Shown piece by piece: positions 37,504 to 47,200 of a DNA stretch of 64,000 nucleotides (positions within the stretch are counted from its first letter, which is position 1; each line of letters opens with the position of its first letter). The notes below the pieces were generated by a model. It saw only the letters and a list, made by a program, of their open reading frames with translations, searched no databases and had not been told where the DNA came from. The stretch is from an uncultured Corynebacterium sp. (GTDB lineage Bacteria; Actinomycetota; Actinomycetes; Mycobacteriales; Mycobacteriaceae). Made by a program: the position numbers and the translations under genes. The stretch covers positions 16,449-80,448 of the forward strand of contig NZ_CAMICL010000005.1 in assembly GCF_946221105.1 (NCBI RefSeq), given 5' to 3'.

Positions 37504-38756
37504 CAGAATTCGCGCAGGGCGGAGGTGAACTCGTCCATCGCGCGGCGCGCGGCGAGGACGTCGGCGTCGTTGCAGATCAGCGCGAACGTGTAGACGTTTC
37601 CGTTCACGCTGGTCACGGTGCCGGCCAACGACGCCGTGCCGTCGAGCGTGCCGGTCTTCGCGCGCACCCAGCCGCGGCCCGGAAGATCGCCGTAGCGGTC
37701 CAAAAGCGTGCCCTCGCCGGCGGCCACCGGCAGCGCGGAAAGCAGGGGGCGCAGCTCGGGCATGGAGGTGGCGTCGTATAGCACCGCGTCCAAAAGCTTC
37801 GGCGCGATGAGATTGTCAGCGGAGAGCCCGGAGTTGTCGCGCAGCACGAGCCCGGCCGTGTTGAAGCCGCGCTCCTCCAGCACGCTCAAGGTCGCTCCCG
37901 GCGCGTCCGTGGTGCCGCGCTCCAGCGCCACTTCGCGCCCGATGGCCTCGGCGTAGACGTTGTCGGAGTTTTTCATCATCAGCTCGAGGCGCTCCACCAG
38001 CGTCGGCGATTCCACCGCGGCGACGACTTCGCCGTCGCCCTGGCCTTCGCCGACATTCTGCGCGCCGACGCGGTTCGCCAGCGCCTGCGCCACCTCGAGC
38101 GCCGGGGTGTGGGAGCGGGCCACGTCGCCGGAGGTCTCGCCGTTTAGACGCCCGCCGGAAAGCATCGCCGGCTGCAGGGGTGCGACGAACCCGCCGTCGA
38201 TGTCCAGCGGGTCCCAGCCCGGCATCAGCTCCGGCATGCCGTCCCAGGCGGAGGTGTCGATGAGCACCGTGTCGGCCTGGCCCACCTGCTCCGAGAGCTC
38301 GTCGAGTGCTTCGGCATCCAGCCACACGTCGCCGGCGGCCTTGATCACCACTTCCCCAGGGTTCGCGCCGCGCACCACCTCGGTGGTGATGCGGTCCTGC
38401 GCTCCCAGGCTGAGCAGCGCCGCAGACGCGGTGAGCACCTTCGTCACACTCGCCGGCTTCAGGGCTTCGTCGGAGGCGCGGTCGAAGACCGTATCCCCGG
38501 TGCCCGCCTGCGTGACGTGGCCGTGGAACACGCCCAGGTCAGGGTTGTCGGCAAGCGATGCCAGGGCCGTTCGCAGCGAAGCGTCGTCGATAGGCGAAGG
38601 CTCCGCGGGCTCCAACGCGGTCGGGGCCGACTGCAGCTGGTACGGCGGCGCGTGCGTGATCTCGGAGAGTTGCTCGTGCGCCGCGATGCCGAAGCCCGCG
38701 ACACCGCCGACCGCAGCGAACGCGACGGCGCCTGCGACCCAAGTCCATACCTTCAT
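37503..38756 (-). CDS. dacB: D-alanyl-D-alanine carboxypeptidase (PBP4 / DacB family)
   Basis: Trims peptidoglycan cross-link peptides outside the membrane. Seen: an N-terminal membrane anchor (VWTWVAGAVAFAAVGGVAGFGIA), the SxxK motif in PASVTKVLTA, the SxN-type motif in KNSDNVYAEA, and the KTG motif in VRAKTGTLDG. 417 residues from the ATG at 38756. A TACCAT hexamer (38770-38765) ends 8 nt before it, so this gene may be leaderless. Confidence 0.9.
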   Translation of the reverse strand: MKVWTWVAGAVAFAAVGGVAGFGIAAHEQLSEITHAPPYQLQSAPTALEPAEPSPIDDASLRTALASLADNPDLGVFHGHVTQAGTGDTVFDRASDEALKPASVTKVLTASAALLSLGAQDRITTEVVRGANPGEVVIKAAGDVWLDAEALDELSEQVGQADTVLIDTSAWDGMPELMPGWDPLDIDGGFVAPLQPAMLSGGRLNGETSGDVARSHTPALEVAQALANRVGAQNVGEGQGDGEVVAAVESPTLVERLELMMKNSDNVYAEAIGREVALERGTTDAPGATLSVLEERGFNTAGLVLRDNSGLSADNLIAPKLLDAVLYDATSMPELRPLLSALPVAAGEGTLLDRYGDLPGRGWVRAKTGTLDGTASLAGTVTSVNGNVYTFALICNDADVLAARRAMDEFTSALREF

Positions 38757-38777
38757 CGGCCAAAATGGTAGCCGAAG

Positions 38778-38783
38778 TATGAT
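38778..38783 (+). promoter_or_regulatory. -10 element of ppa
   Basis: TATGAT lies about 48 nt upstream of the ppa start in the divergent region shared with dacB; ppa itself has a strong AAAGGAGA ribosome-binding site. Confidence 0.55.
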
Positions 38784-38830
38784 GGCGTGCGGACATTCAC
38801 CAAATTCAGGCACCAAACAAAGGAGAAGTA

Positions 38831-39364
38831 ATGGCTATCGAGGTCATCATCGAGATCCCCAAGGGCTCCCGCAACAAGTACGAGGTCGACCACGAGACCG
38901 GTCGCGTCTTCCTCGACCGCTACCTGTTCACCCCGATGGCATACCCGGCGGACTACGGCTTCATCGACAACACGCTCGCCGACGACGGCGACCCGCTCGA
39001 CGCCCTTGTGATCACCCCGGAGCCCGTCTTCCCGGGCGTCACCGTGATCGCGCGCCCGATCGGCGTGTTCAAGATGACCGACGAGGCCGGCGGCGACGAC
39101 AAGCTGCTCTGCGTCATCGACGACGTGCGCTACGAGTCCTACCAGGACATCTCCGACGTCTCCGACTTTGTCAAGGACGAGATCGAGCACTTCTTCGTGC
39201 ACTACAAGGACCTCGAGCCGAACAAGGAAGTCACCGGTTCGGGCTGGGGCGACAAGGCTGAGGCGGAGAAGATCCTGCAGGACGCGCTCGACGAGTTCAA
39301 GCGCGTCGGCGACAACTCCCGCGAGAGCCTCGAGGAAGAGAAGGAAGCCAAGACCGTCAACTAA
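38831..39364 (+). CDS. ppa: Inorganic pyrophosphatase (family I)
   Basis: Hydrolyses pyrophosphate made in biosynthesis and so drives it forward. Seen: EIPKGSRNKYEVDHETG, the metal-binding DYGFIDNTLADDGDPLDALV, KMTDEAGGDDKLLCV and HFFVHYKDLE. 177 residues. It is followed by a strong terminator. Confidence 0.95.
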   Translation: MAIEVIIEIPKGSRNKYEVDHETGRVFLDRYLFTPMAYPADYGFIDNTLADDGDPLDALVITPEPVFPGVTVIARPIGVFKMTDEAGGDDKLLCVIDDVRYESYQDISDVSDFVKDEIEHFFVHYKDLEPNKEVTGSGWGDKAEAEKILQDALDEFKRVGDNSRESLEEEKEAKTVN

Positions 39365-39367
39365 TTT

Positions 39368-39378
39368 GCTTATCGACG
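39368..39378 (+). repeat. Copy of the dispersed word GCTTATCGACG (intergenic)
   Basis: Exact copy just after the ppa stop and just before the terminator. See the findings for the complete list. Confidence 0.7.
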
Positions 39379-39383
39379 GCTAA

Positions 39384-39419
39384 AGCCGGGCCCGCTCTAA
39401 CGAGTTGGCCCGGCTTTTT
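39384..39419. terminator. Terminator between ppa and the convergent protease gene
   Basis: AGCCGGGCC pairs with GGCCCGGCT over a 14-nt loop and is followed by TTTTT on the plus strand. It may also serve the convergent gene. Confidence 0.85.
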
Positions 39420-39425
39420 GCGCTG

Positions 39426-40376
39426 CTAGAACCAGCTGCGCATGAACGCGAAGCCGAGGCCGATCGCCGAGATCGCGGCCGCGGCCACCGGCAGGATGAT
39501 CGCCAGCGGCGAGACGCGCTTCGGACGCTCCGGCGTGGGCTCCGGCGCGACCGTGGTTTCGATCACGGTCGTGCGTCGCTCCGTGGGCTTTACGCTTGTC
39601 GACGGCCGCGTTTCCGGCTCCAACGTCACCGTCGTCCGGACCGGGGTCGGCGCTACCTCAACGACCGTGGAGTTGCGCTCACCGACCCACTCGTAGACGT
39701 TGCCGTTGTTCGCCGGGGTGGGCTCTGGTGTGGGGGTAGCGGAGCTCGTCGATAGGCGAGCTGCCCGCAAGTTGTTCCCCTGGATGAGCACCTGGGTATC
39801 CAGCGGCTGCGGGGTCTTGGCCACCTTGCCACGGTTAGAGCCGTCCTTCATCAGCGCGCCGTCGCAGGAGTGCGCCAGGCCCATGGCGTGGCCGAGCTCG
39901 TGCGCGATGGTCATGACCAGGCTCTCGTAGTAGCCGTTGCGCAAAATGTCCGGGTTGAGCAAAAGCTCCATGTTGTTCACGTTGCCCTGCACGCGGCCGA
40001 CGACGTAGCCTCCCAGGTTGGCCTCGCGCACCGTGACCACCTTGTAGCCCGGCTGGTCCACGTACTCGAAGCGCATCAGGCCACCGGTGGCATCGCTCCA
40101 CTGGTCGGTTGCCTGAGTGATGTACGGCTTGTACTTCGCCGGCGCGTAGATGCGCAGCACGCCGTTATCGACGGCGTTTTCACTGCTGCTGAGCAGGTAG
40201 TTGCCGATGTTCGGGATCGGCTGGCCCATGTTCGCGGCGGCGGTGGCGGCGCGGCACTCCCGGCCGACCGGGTCAACTGCGGCCTGGGCCGGGGTGGCGA
40301 CGGTGCCTGCCGCGACGGCGGCGGCACAGCACGTTGCAATCAGATGTCTATAATTCACCAACTCAGAGAACACCAT
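39426..40376 (-). CDS. Secreted zinc metalloprotease, matrixin-like, membrane-anchored
   Basis: 316 residues. A signal peptide (about 1-33, ending near AQAAV) precedes a protease domain whose zinc site IAHELGHAMGLAHSC has the HExxHxxGxxH pattern of metzincins; the following LMKDGSN may be the Met-turn region. Then a Thr/Pro/Glu-rich linker of about 70 residues and a C-terminal membrane span (LAIILPVAAAAISAIGLGFAFM) with a short basic end. No propeptide cysteine switch is seen. It follows the two EAETG proteins and the sortase on the same strand. The start may instead be the next codon (GTG). Confidence 0.8.
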   Translation of the reverse strand: MVFSELVNYRHLIATCCAAAVAAGTVATPAQAAVDPVGRECRAATAAANMGQPIPNIGNYLLSSSENAVDNGVLRIYAPAKYKPYITQATDQWSDATGGLMRFEYVDQPGYKVVTVREANLGGYVVGRVQGNVNNMELLLNPDILRNGYYESLVMTIAHELGHAMGLAHSCDGALMKDGSNRGKVAKTPQPLDTQVLIQGNNLRAARLSTSSATPTPEPTPANNGNVYEWVGERNSTVVEVAPTPVRTTVTLEPETRPSTSVKPTERRTTVIETTVAPEPTPERPKRVSPLAIILPVAAAAISAIGLGFAFMRSWF

Positions 40377-40403
40377 TCTCCAAGCTGGCGCAAATCTGCG
40401 CGG

Positions 40404-41240
40404 CTAGATCAGGCGGCGGCGCGCGAAGGCGAAGAAGCCTGCGCCCAGGGCGCTGGCCAGCGCGAGCGCGAACAGCGCGCGGACGACGGTGTTGGAGCCG
40501 GTCTCCGCCTCCAGGCCGCGGGCGGGTGCGGCATACGGCGTCGCGACCTGGCTATCGACGGCAGCCTCCACAGCCTCGCCCGCAGCACGCGCCGCCTCAA
40601 GCCCCTGGCGACCGATCTCGCCGGCGTTAGCCTCGATCATCGCCTCAGAGTCTGCGGCCTCCTCCGGGGTGACGTCTGCGTTGACACGGGTGATGTCCGC
40701 GACGAAGGTGTGGCCGTCCTTATTCAGGAAGAATGTCTTGCCATCCAGAGTGAGCACGGGCGGGAACTTCACTAGGCCGTGCGCGACGGGGTTATCGTCG
40801 GCGGGGTTGACGTCCTCGGCACCAAGCGGCTCCTCCGGAGCGTTTTCCGGGGAAGGCACTTCGGTGGGCGCTTCTGCGGGTGCTTCGACTGGAGTCTCGG
40901 CTGGGGCCTCGGTGGCCTCCGGGTCAGTCGGCACCGGCTCGCCCGTCGGCTGGTCGGCGGGTTGGTCCCGGATCACACCGGAACCGATCAGCCCGGCGAC
41001 AGCGGCGTCCGCCACGGCGACTGCGCGCTCCTGCTGGCCGCTGTCCAGCTGCGTGTACGGCTGCGCCGCCTCCTGGAACGTGCGCACGTAGTGGGAGCCC
41101 TCCTCGTTGAGGAAGTACCGCTCGCCGTGCGCGTCGGCGGTTTCAGCGGGCAGGTCCTGTGCGGTCGCGGCGACCGGCACTGCGAGCAGAGCTGCGGCTG
41201 CTGCGGTAGCGACGGCGGCGGCGCGGGTGGTGCGGTACAT
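40404..41240 (-). CDS. Cell-surface protein A with an EAETG sorting-like signal
   Basis: 278 residues: signal peptide (to about 27), a YFLNEEGSHYV motif, a Pro/Glu/Ala/Thr-rich middle, a second TFFLNKDGHTFV motif, and a C-terminal wall-sorting-like signal made of LEAETG, a hydrophobic run and a final FARRRLI. The end is plainly related to that of the next upstream gene, and the two share TPEE, EI..Q and RG(L/V)EAETGSNT. The usual sortase motif is LPxTG or LAxTG; here the first residue is Glu. Probable substrate of the nearby sortase. Confidence 0.75.
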   Translation of the reverse strand: MYRTTRAAAVATAAAAALLAVPVAATAQDLPAETADAHGERYFLNEEGSHYVRTFQEAAQPYTQLDSGQQERAVAVADAAVAGLIGSGVIRDQPADQPTGEPVPTDPEATEAPAETPVEAPAEAPTEVPSPENAPEEPLGAEDVNPADDNPVAHGLVKFPPVLTLDGKTFFLNKDGHTFVADITRVNADVTPEEAADSEAMIEANAGEIGRQGLEAARAAGEAVEAAVDSQVATPYAAPARGLEAETGSNTVVRALFALALASALGAGFFAFARRRLI

Positions 41241-41410
41241 GGCGGACTCCTAGGAAGTTCGGGAAAACTCGAGGGACCAAACCTCAAGCATTGGTTGAGA
41301 GTTTACACACTTTGCCCCCACTTTTCACTCCAGTAACACGAGTTTCTGGCCGGAAAATGCAGATGAGGTCCGGTTACCGTCGCGTAACCGGACCTCGGGG
41401 GCAGCTAGAG

Positions 41411-42310
41411 CTAGACCAGGAAGCGGCGGCCAGCCACGAAGGCGGCAGCGCCCAGCACGGATGCAATCACCAGCGCGAACAGGGTGCGCGCGATGGTGTT
41501 GGAGCCAGTCTCAGCCTCGACACCGCGGTTCGCAGCTGCGGCAACCTGCTGCGCGGCGATCTCGTCGGCGTGCTCAGCGCGGAGCTGATCGGACTTCGCC
41601 TTCTCCTCCGGAGTCGGCTGCTTGTTCACGCGGTCGGAGGAACCAACCAGGGTCTCGCCGTCCTGGTTGAGGAAGTAGGTCACGCCAGCGATGACAACCG
41701 GGATGCCGATCGCAGCAGCAGCGATGCCCGCAATCGCACCCGGGGAAAGCTCAGCGTTGACCTCGCCTGCAGCGCCGTTGGAGCTGCCCGCGCCAGCGCC
41801 AGCCTCGCCCTCAGCGCCAGTCTCACCCTCAACGCCAGCCTCGCCCTCCGGAGCCGGTTCAGCGACAGGGGCTGCGTCGACCTCCGGGGCAGGAGCCGGC
41901 GGATCCAGGGTCAGAGTGTTGCCCGGACCCTGCGGCTGCTCCGGGGCCGGAACCTCGACAGTGCCCTCAGCCGCACCGTCAGCGGCACCCTGCACCGGGA
42001 TCACGATGGCATCCCTGGAGCCGTCCGGGAAGGTGATCTGCAGGTTGCCGTCTGCGGCGGCGCCAATCACCGGCACGTTCTCCGCACCGGCCGGCAGCTC
42101 GGTCTTGACGTATCCGCCGTCGACCAGCTGGTAGTAGTTGCCCTCGCCGTCAGTGAGCTGCTTCGGCAGGTCCGCCTGCACGAGCTTATCCAACTGCGCG
42201 TACGCGGCAGCAATCTCGGTTTCAGTCTGTGCGTCGGCGGCGGGGGTCACGGAAATTGCGATCGCGCCGGCCATTGCGGCTGCGGCGAGCGTGCGGATGG
42301 TGCGCTTCAT
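41411..42310 (-). CDS. Cell-surface protein B with an EAETG sorting-like signal
   Basis: 299 residues: signal peptide (to about 26, ADAQTE), a short motif (EGNYYQLVDGGYV), a region rich in Pro, Glu, Gly and Ala, then TYFLNQDGETLV, TPEEKAKSDQ and the C-terminal VEAETG, hydrophobic run and GRRFLV. A mid-protein hydrophobic segment (GAIAGIAAAAIGIPVVIAGV) may be a second membrane-interacting region. A TAGGAG ribosome-binding site precedes the ATG. It lies 155 nt downstream of the sortase gene. Confidence 0.75.
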   Translation of the reverse strand: MKRTIRTLAAAAMAGAIAISVTPAADAQTETEIAAAYAQLDKLVQADLPKQLTDGEGNYYQLVDGGYVKTELPAGAENVPVIGAAADGNLQITFPDGSRDAIVIPVQGAADGAAEGTVEVPAPEQPQGPGNTLTLDPPAPAPEVDAAPVAEPAPEGEAGVEGETGAEGEAGAGAGSSNGAAGEVNAELSPGAIAGIAAAAIGIPVVIAGVTYFLNQDGETLVGSSDRVNKQPTPEEKAKSDQLRAEHADEIAAQQVAAAANRGVEAETGSNTIARTLFALVIASVLGAAAFVAGRRFLV

Positions 42311-42465
42311 AAGGGGCTCCTATCGGGAAAGTCTAAACCTCAGGTCGAAGGTTACGCCACAACAGTAAACACCTTTCACACAAGTCTCAACTAAAACTTC
42401 AGACTTTTTGGGCAACGCCTGAAAACGCGCAGGTCAGCACCCGCAAAAGGACGTAAAAATCTTGA

Positions 42466-43161
42466 CTACCGCGGCTCGAAGGCCATCTCGACCTCGTCGT
42501 CGGTCGCTGTTCCAGCCAGCTGCCACCCCACCACAGCGTTGCGCACACTGTCCGCCAGCAGGTTCGCCGGTTGGATGCAGGAAATGGTCAGCAACCTGCC
42601 CGGCATCGGCCCCGTCCCCCAAATCTCGGTGTTGCTCGCCAGCGCACCTTTGTCCGGGTCGTGCAGGTCGGTCGCGGTGTACTTCAGCCAGTCCTCGCCC
42701 GAGGTTTCCGTGCGCACGAACAGCGTGTCGCCGGTGGCTACGGTGTGGCGTTCGGCTTTGCCGTCGTAAAGCTTGTTAAAAACCGCGTCTACGCCCGCAC
42801 CCGTATGCCCCGCCACGACCACGATGTCGCCGGCGTTTGTCCCCGGCAGCTCGTAGGGGTAGTCCTGCCCCGTCAGCGCGCACGCCTTATCCATGCTTTT
42901 CGGGTCGATCTTGCCGTCCACCACGCGGCAATCCGCTCCCTCAAACCCGGCGCGCAGCCCCAGCACCGGCACCACCATCTCCACCGGTCGCCCCTGTGTG
43001 ATCGAGGCTGCAGCTTGTCGACGAGGCTCCGCCGACACCGACGTCTCCTGCTCCGGCGCCGGGTGGTCCGAAGGTTCGTCGTGAGGCAATGCCTTGAAAC
43101 CGGCGCGCACAAGAAGAAACAAAATCAGCAGTGCGGCAATGCGGCGAACGTGGTACTTCAC
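42466..43161 (-). CDS. Sortase family transpeptidase
   Basis: 231 residues. An N-terminal membrane span (RIAALLILFLLVRAGF) and acidic linker are followed by a sortase beta-barrel: VVVAGHTGAG with the catalytic His, LLTISCIQP with the nucleophilic Cys, and SVRNAVVGW with the catalytic Arg. This is the pattern of small actinobacterial class E/F-like sortases, which join surface proteins to the wall. The GTG at 43161 is picked because a TATGAT hexamer ends 7 nt upstream; in-frame ATGs further on would lie inside or before that hexamer. Confidence 0.8.
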   Translation of the reverse strand: MKYHVRRIAALLILFLLVRAGFKALPHDEPSDHPAPEQETSVSAEPRRQAAASITQGRPVEMVVPVLGLRAGFEGADCRVVDGKIDPKSMDKACALTGQDYPYELPGTNAGDIVVVAGHTGAGVDAVFNKLYDGKAERHTVATGDTLFVRTETSGEDWLKYTATDLHDPDKGALASNTEIWGTGPMPGRLLTISCIQPANLLADSVRNAVVGWQLAGTATDDEVEMAFEPR

Positions 43162-43167
43162 GACGGT

Positions 43168-43174
43168 TATCATA
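43168..43174. promoter_or_regulatory. Overlapping divergent leaderless promoters (sortase / rhodanese)
   Basis: TATCAT (43168-43173, plus) and TATGAT (43174-43169, minus) share five positions. Each ends exactly 7 nt before a start codon: ATG 43181 on the plus strand and GTG 43161 on the minus strand. Confidence 0.6.
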
Positions 43175-43180
43175 CGAGCC

Positions 43181-43477
43181 ATGAAGGAAGTTTCCGTAGA
43201 TCAAGTCCCCGCAGATGCACAGCTTATCGACGTCCGCGAGCCCGACGAGTACGCCGCCGTCCGCGCCGAAGGTGCCGTGAACATCCCCCTGTCCGAGTTC
43301 GTCGCACGCACCGACGAAATCAACCCGGACCAGGACATCTACCTGATCTGTAAGTCCGGCGGACGCAGCGCGCAGGCCGGCGAATACCTGGAGCAGGCCC
43401 GTGGCTGGGACAACGTCATCAACGTTGCCGGCGGCACCACCACCTGGGTAGAGAAGGGCCTGCCCCACCAGAACTAG
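43181..43477 (+). CDS. Rhodanese-domain sulfurtransferase
   Basis: 98-residue single-domain rhodanese (compare GlpE/PspE), which transfers sulfane sulfur through an active Cys. Seen: LIDVREPDEYAAV, GAVNIPLSEF, and the active loop LICKSGGRSAQAGEYL. The ATG lies 7 nt after its -10 and has no Shine-Dalgarno site, so it is probably leaderless. It is cytosolic. Confidence 0.88.
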   Translation: MKEVSVDQVPADAQLIDVREPDEYAAVRAEGAVNIPLSEFVARTDEINPDQDIYLICKSGGRSAQAGEYLEQARGWDNVINVAGGTTTWVEKGLPHQN

Positions 43478-43519
43478 GCAGTCTTAGGCGATCCCCATTG
43501 TTGGGCGCGTAAACGTAGT

Positions 43520-43525
43520 TATGAT
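43520..43525 (+). promoter_or_regulatory. -10 of the MarR-type gene (leaderless)
   Basis: TATGAT ends 7 nt before the ATG at 43533. Confidence 0.55.
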
Positions 43526-43532
43526 GAGGGGC

Positions 43533-43970
43533 ATGTCCGCCCTCCCCGAGCTACCGTCCACACTGGCCAAGTCGCCCCATTTCCAGGTTGAACGCGTGCG
43601 CAGGCACACCAAAGACGAGGTAGAGCGCACCCTGGCTAAACACTCCTCCACCATGCGCGAGTACTGGATTCTCACCTGCGTGGACGGGGAGCCGATGAGC
43701 CAGCGCCAGCTTTCCGAGTTGCTGTCCATCGACGCCTCCGACATGGTCCGCCTCATCGACAACCTGGAAAACAACAACTGGGTCACCCGCGAACGCGACC
43801 CGAAAGACCGCCGCCGCCAAATCGTCGCCGCCACAAAGAAGGGCTCCAAAGCACTGGCGAAGCTTGCCGCGGACGTGGCCGAGGCGGAGGACCGCGCGCT
43901 CGAGGCATCTTCCAACAAGCAGCTGAAGAGCCTGCGCAAGCTCTCCCAGGCCCTCGCGGCGGAGGAGTAG
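43533..43970 (+). CDS. MarR-family transcription regulator
   Basis: 145 residues with a winged helix-turn-helix: REYWILTCVDGEPMSQRQLSELLSI (helix pair) and VRLIDNLENNNWVTRERDPKDRRRQIVAATKKG (recognition helix and wing). Such proteins often repress stress or efflux genes and respond to small phenolic or oxidising signals; target unknown. The start is picked from the -10 spacing; the ATG at 43521 would fall inside the -10. Confidence 0.88.
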   Translation: MSALPELPSTLAKSPHFQVERVRRHTKDEVERTLAKHSSTMREYWILTCVDGEPMSQRQLSELLSIDASDMVRLIDNLENNNWVTRERDPKDRRRQIVAATKKGSKALAKLAADVAEAEDRALEASSNKQLKSLRKLSQALAAEE

Positions 43971-44020
43971 GGCGCTTCGGCGGCTACCCTTTCCGCCCCT
44001 GCCGCCCCTCTTCTCCGCGG

Positions 44021-44085
44021 ATCCAGCTACAAGGGCCCAGCTAATCGGCCCCTGGAGGCGAAAATCGAGGTGCGGTTAGCTGGAT
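44021..44085. repeat. Inverted repeat upstream of the peptide synthetase
   Basis: ATCCAGCTA (44021-44029) and TAGCTGGAT (44077-44085) are perfect 9-bp inverted copies; a third CCAGCTA lies at 44037-44043. The set is within the 247-nt gap between the MarR-type gene and the synthetase, and may be a regulator site or a small RNA structure. Confidence 0.35.
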
Positions 44086-44204
44086 CTGACCGGGGAATGG
44101 TGGCGCGGGGGCCGGCACGAGACCCCAGACACCGCAACACCGACAACGTGGGCGGTCGCAAATAGTTGGCATCTCCCATGATTTGCGGATTTTCAACGCG
44201 CTAT

Positions 44205-44210
44205 TAGCCT
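44205..44210 (+). promoter_or_regulatory. -10 of the peptide synthetase gene (leaderless)
   Basis: TAGCCT ends 7 nt before the ATG at 44218, where no Shine-Dalgarno site is present. Confidence 0.45.
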
Positions 44211-44217
44211 TATTCGC

Positions 44218-47200
44218 ATGTCTCAGGCCGAAAATCCGCTCCTCCGCAGCCACCTCGCCCCGCCAGAGCGAACGCTTATCGACATCCTCACGGCCACCGC
44301 CGCCGAGTACCCGGATGCCGCCGCGATCGACGACGGCGGCGCCAACTCCGCCAGCGACGGCGTGCTCACCTACGCCGAACTCGTCGACGAAATCGAGCGC
44401 CGCGCCACGGAGATGCGCAAGATGGGCGTGCCTGATGGGGGTCGCGTGGGGGTGCGGATGACGTCGGGAAGCAGGGAGCTCTACCTTGCAATCCTGTCCA
44501 CGATGCGCGCCGGCTGCGCGTACGTGCCGGTGGACGCGGACGACCCGGACGAGCGCGCGGAGACCGTTTTCGGTGAAGCGGACGTTGACGCGATCTGGAC
44601 CGACGACGGCCTGCGGGTGCTCAAGCCTGCGCAACCGGCCCCGTTGGGCGAGGTCACTCCGGACCACGACTGCTGGATCATCTTCACCTCCGGCTCCACA
44701 GGTAAGCCGAAGGGTGTGGCGGTGACGCACCGCTCTGCGGCCGCGTTCGTGGATGCGGAGGCGCGCCTGTTCTGCCAGGACAACCCGCTCGGCCCGGACG
44801 ACCGCGTATTGGCCGGCCTGTCCGTGGCCTTCGACGCGTCCTGCGAGGAGATGTGGCTGGCCTGGGGCCACGGCGCGTGCCTGGTGCCGGCGCCCCGCGC
44901 GCTGGTTCGCTCCGGCCAGGACTTGGGCCCGTGGCTGATTCGCCGCGACATCACCGTCGTGTCCACCGTGCCAACGCTGGCCGGACTGTGGCCGAAGGAG
45001 GCGCTGGACAACATCCGCCTACTCATCGTGGGCGGCGAGGCATGCTCGCAGGAGCTGACCGACCGCCTGGCGGAGGGCCGCGAAATGTGGAACACCTACG
45101 GCCCCACCGAGGCGACCGTGGTGGCCAGCGCGAAGCAGCTGTTCCCGGGCGAGGCCGTGACCATCGGTTGGCCGCTCGACGGCTGGGATTTGGCAGTGGC
45201 CGACGACGGCGAGCTGATCATCGGCGGCGTGGGCCTGGCCCGCTACCTGGATCCGGAGAAGGACACCGAGAAGTACGCCCCGATGGGCGATTGGGAGCGC
45301 GCCTACCGCACCGGGGACCACGTCAAACTCACCGATAACGGCCTGGCGTTTATCGGCCGCGCCGACGACCAGGTCAAGATCGGCGGGCGCCGCATTGAGC
45401 TGGGCGAGGTCGAGGCCAACGTCGCTGCCCTCGACGGCGTGTACAACTCGGCCGTCGCGGTACAGGAGCTGCCGTCGGGCGACAAGGTGCTGGTGGGTTA
45501 CGTCTCCCCCAACGAGGGCACCGAGCTGGACGTGCCGCACATGCGCGAGCGCCTCGCAGAACTTATGCCGGCGGCGCTGGTGCCGCGCCTGCACGTCATG
45601 GACGAGCTGCCCATCCGCACCTCCGGCAAGGTGGACAAGAAGGCATTGCCGTGGCCGCTGCCCGCCAGCGTGGACGCGGTTGGCTTGAGCGAGACCGAGA
45701 CGTGGGTGGCGGAGCAGTGGGTTGTGGTCCTCGGCCTGGACGTGCCGGGCCGCGACGCGGACTTCTTCGAGCTCGGCGGCTCCTCGCTTGCGGCCGCCGC
45801 GCTGATCACGCGCCTGCGCGAGCGTGTGCCCACAATCGCGGTGCGCGACCTCTACGACCACCCCAGGTTGGAAACGCTTGCCTCGCTTATCGACGAGCTC
45901 GCGCTGTCCAACCGCACCGCCAAGCGCGAACGCGAGGTAGAGCCGGTCGGCGCCGGCACCCGCGTGGCGCAGACTTTGGCGCTGATCCCAGTGATGACGT
46001 TGAAGGCCGCTACGGCCGTGACGTGGGTGGCTATCGCGGCGAACCTGCTGGGCTTGACCGAGCTGAGCTGGTCCTGGCTGGCCGCCGCGTTCGTGGTGCT
46101 GTGCACCCCGTTCGGGCGCATCCCCATCGGCGCGCTGGGCGCCCGCATCATCCGCGGCCGCATCAAGCCCGGCGTGTACAAGCGCGGCGGCGCGCAGCAC
46201 GTGCGGCTATGGGCGGCCGAGCGCTGGCTGGCGGCCTCCGGCGCGCTGAATATCTCCAGCGCCAACGCCGCGAAGATCACCGCCCGCATGCTGGGCGCGA
46301 AGATCGGCAAGGGCGTGGACATGCACGCCTTTGCACCGGTGACGGGCCTGCTTTCCATCGGCGAGGGCTCCGCCATCGAGCCGGAGGTGGACCTGTCGGG
46401 TGTGTGGCTCGACGGCGACGAGCTGCACGTCGGCGAGGTGCGCATCGGTGCGGAGGCCCGCGTCGGCGCGCGCTCCACGCTCATGCCCGGCACTGAGATC
46501 CGCGACGGCGCGCACGTGGAGGCCGGATCCACCGTCACCGGCCGCAAGCCTGTGAAGAAGCGCTCGCGCTGGGCGGGCTCCCCCGCACGCAAGGTGGGCC
46601 GCTCCAAGCACCGCTTCCCCAACGAGCGCCCGCCGCGCCGCCCGCTGTGGGCGCTCGGCTACGGCCTGACGTCGCTGTTCCTCGCGCTGCTTCCGGCTGC
46701 GGCGGCTGTCGCTGGCGCCGCCGCGACGGTGGGGCTGGCGCACCTTACGCACACCTCGTCGGTGTGGGGCCTGCTCGTGTTCGCCCCGGTCGGCGGGCTG
46801 GTCTACATCGGTTGCGGTCTGGGGTTGACGTGGCTGGCCGTGAGGTTGACGTCGATAGGCGTAAAGCCCGGCGTGTTCCCGGTGCGCAGCATGCACGGCT
46901 GGGCGCTGTGGACCGTGACCAGGCTTATGGACGACGCCCGCACCCGCTACTTCCCTATCTACGCGGGCCTGGCCACCCCGGTGTGGCTGCGGTCGCTGGG
47001 CGCGCACATCGGCGAGCGCGCCGAGGTGTCCACCGCCGTGATGGTGCCGAAGCTGACCGAGGTGCGCGACGGGGCCTTCCTTGCCGACGACACCATGGTG
47101 GGCACCTACGAACTCGGCGACGGCTGGATCCGCACCGACCGCACCGTGGTGGGCAAACGCTCGTTTTTGGGCAACTCCGGCATGCTCGCGCCCGGCCGCA

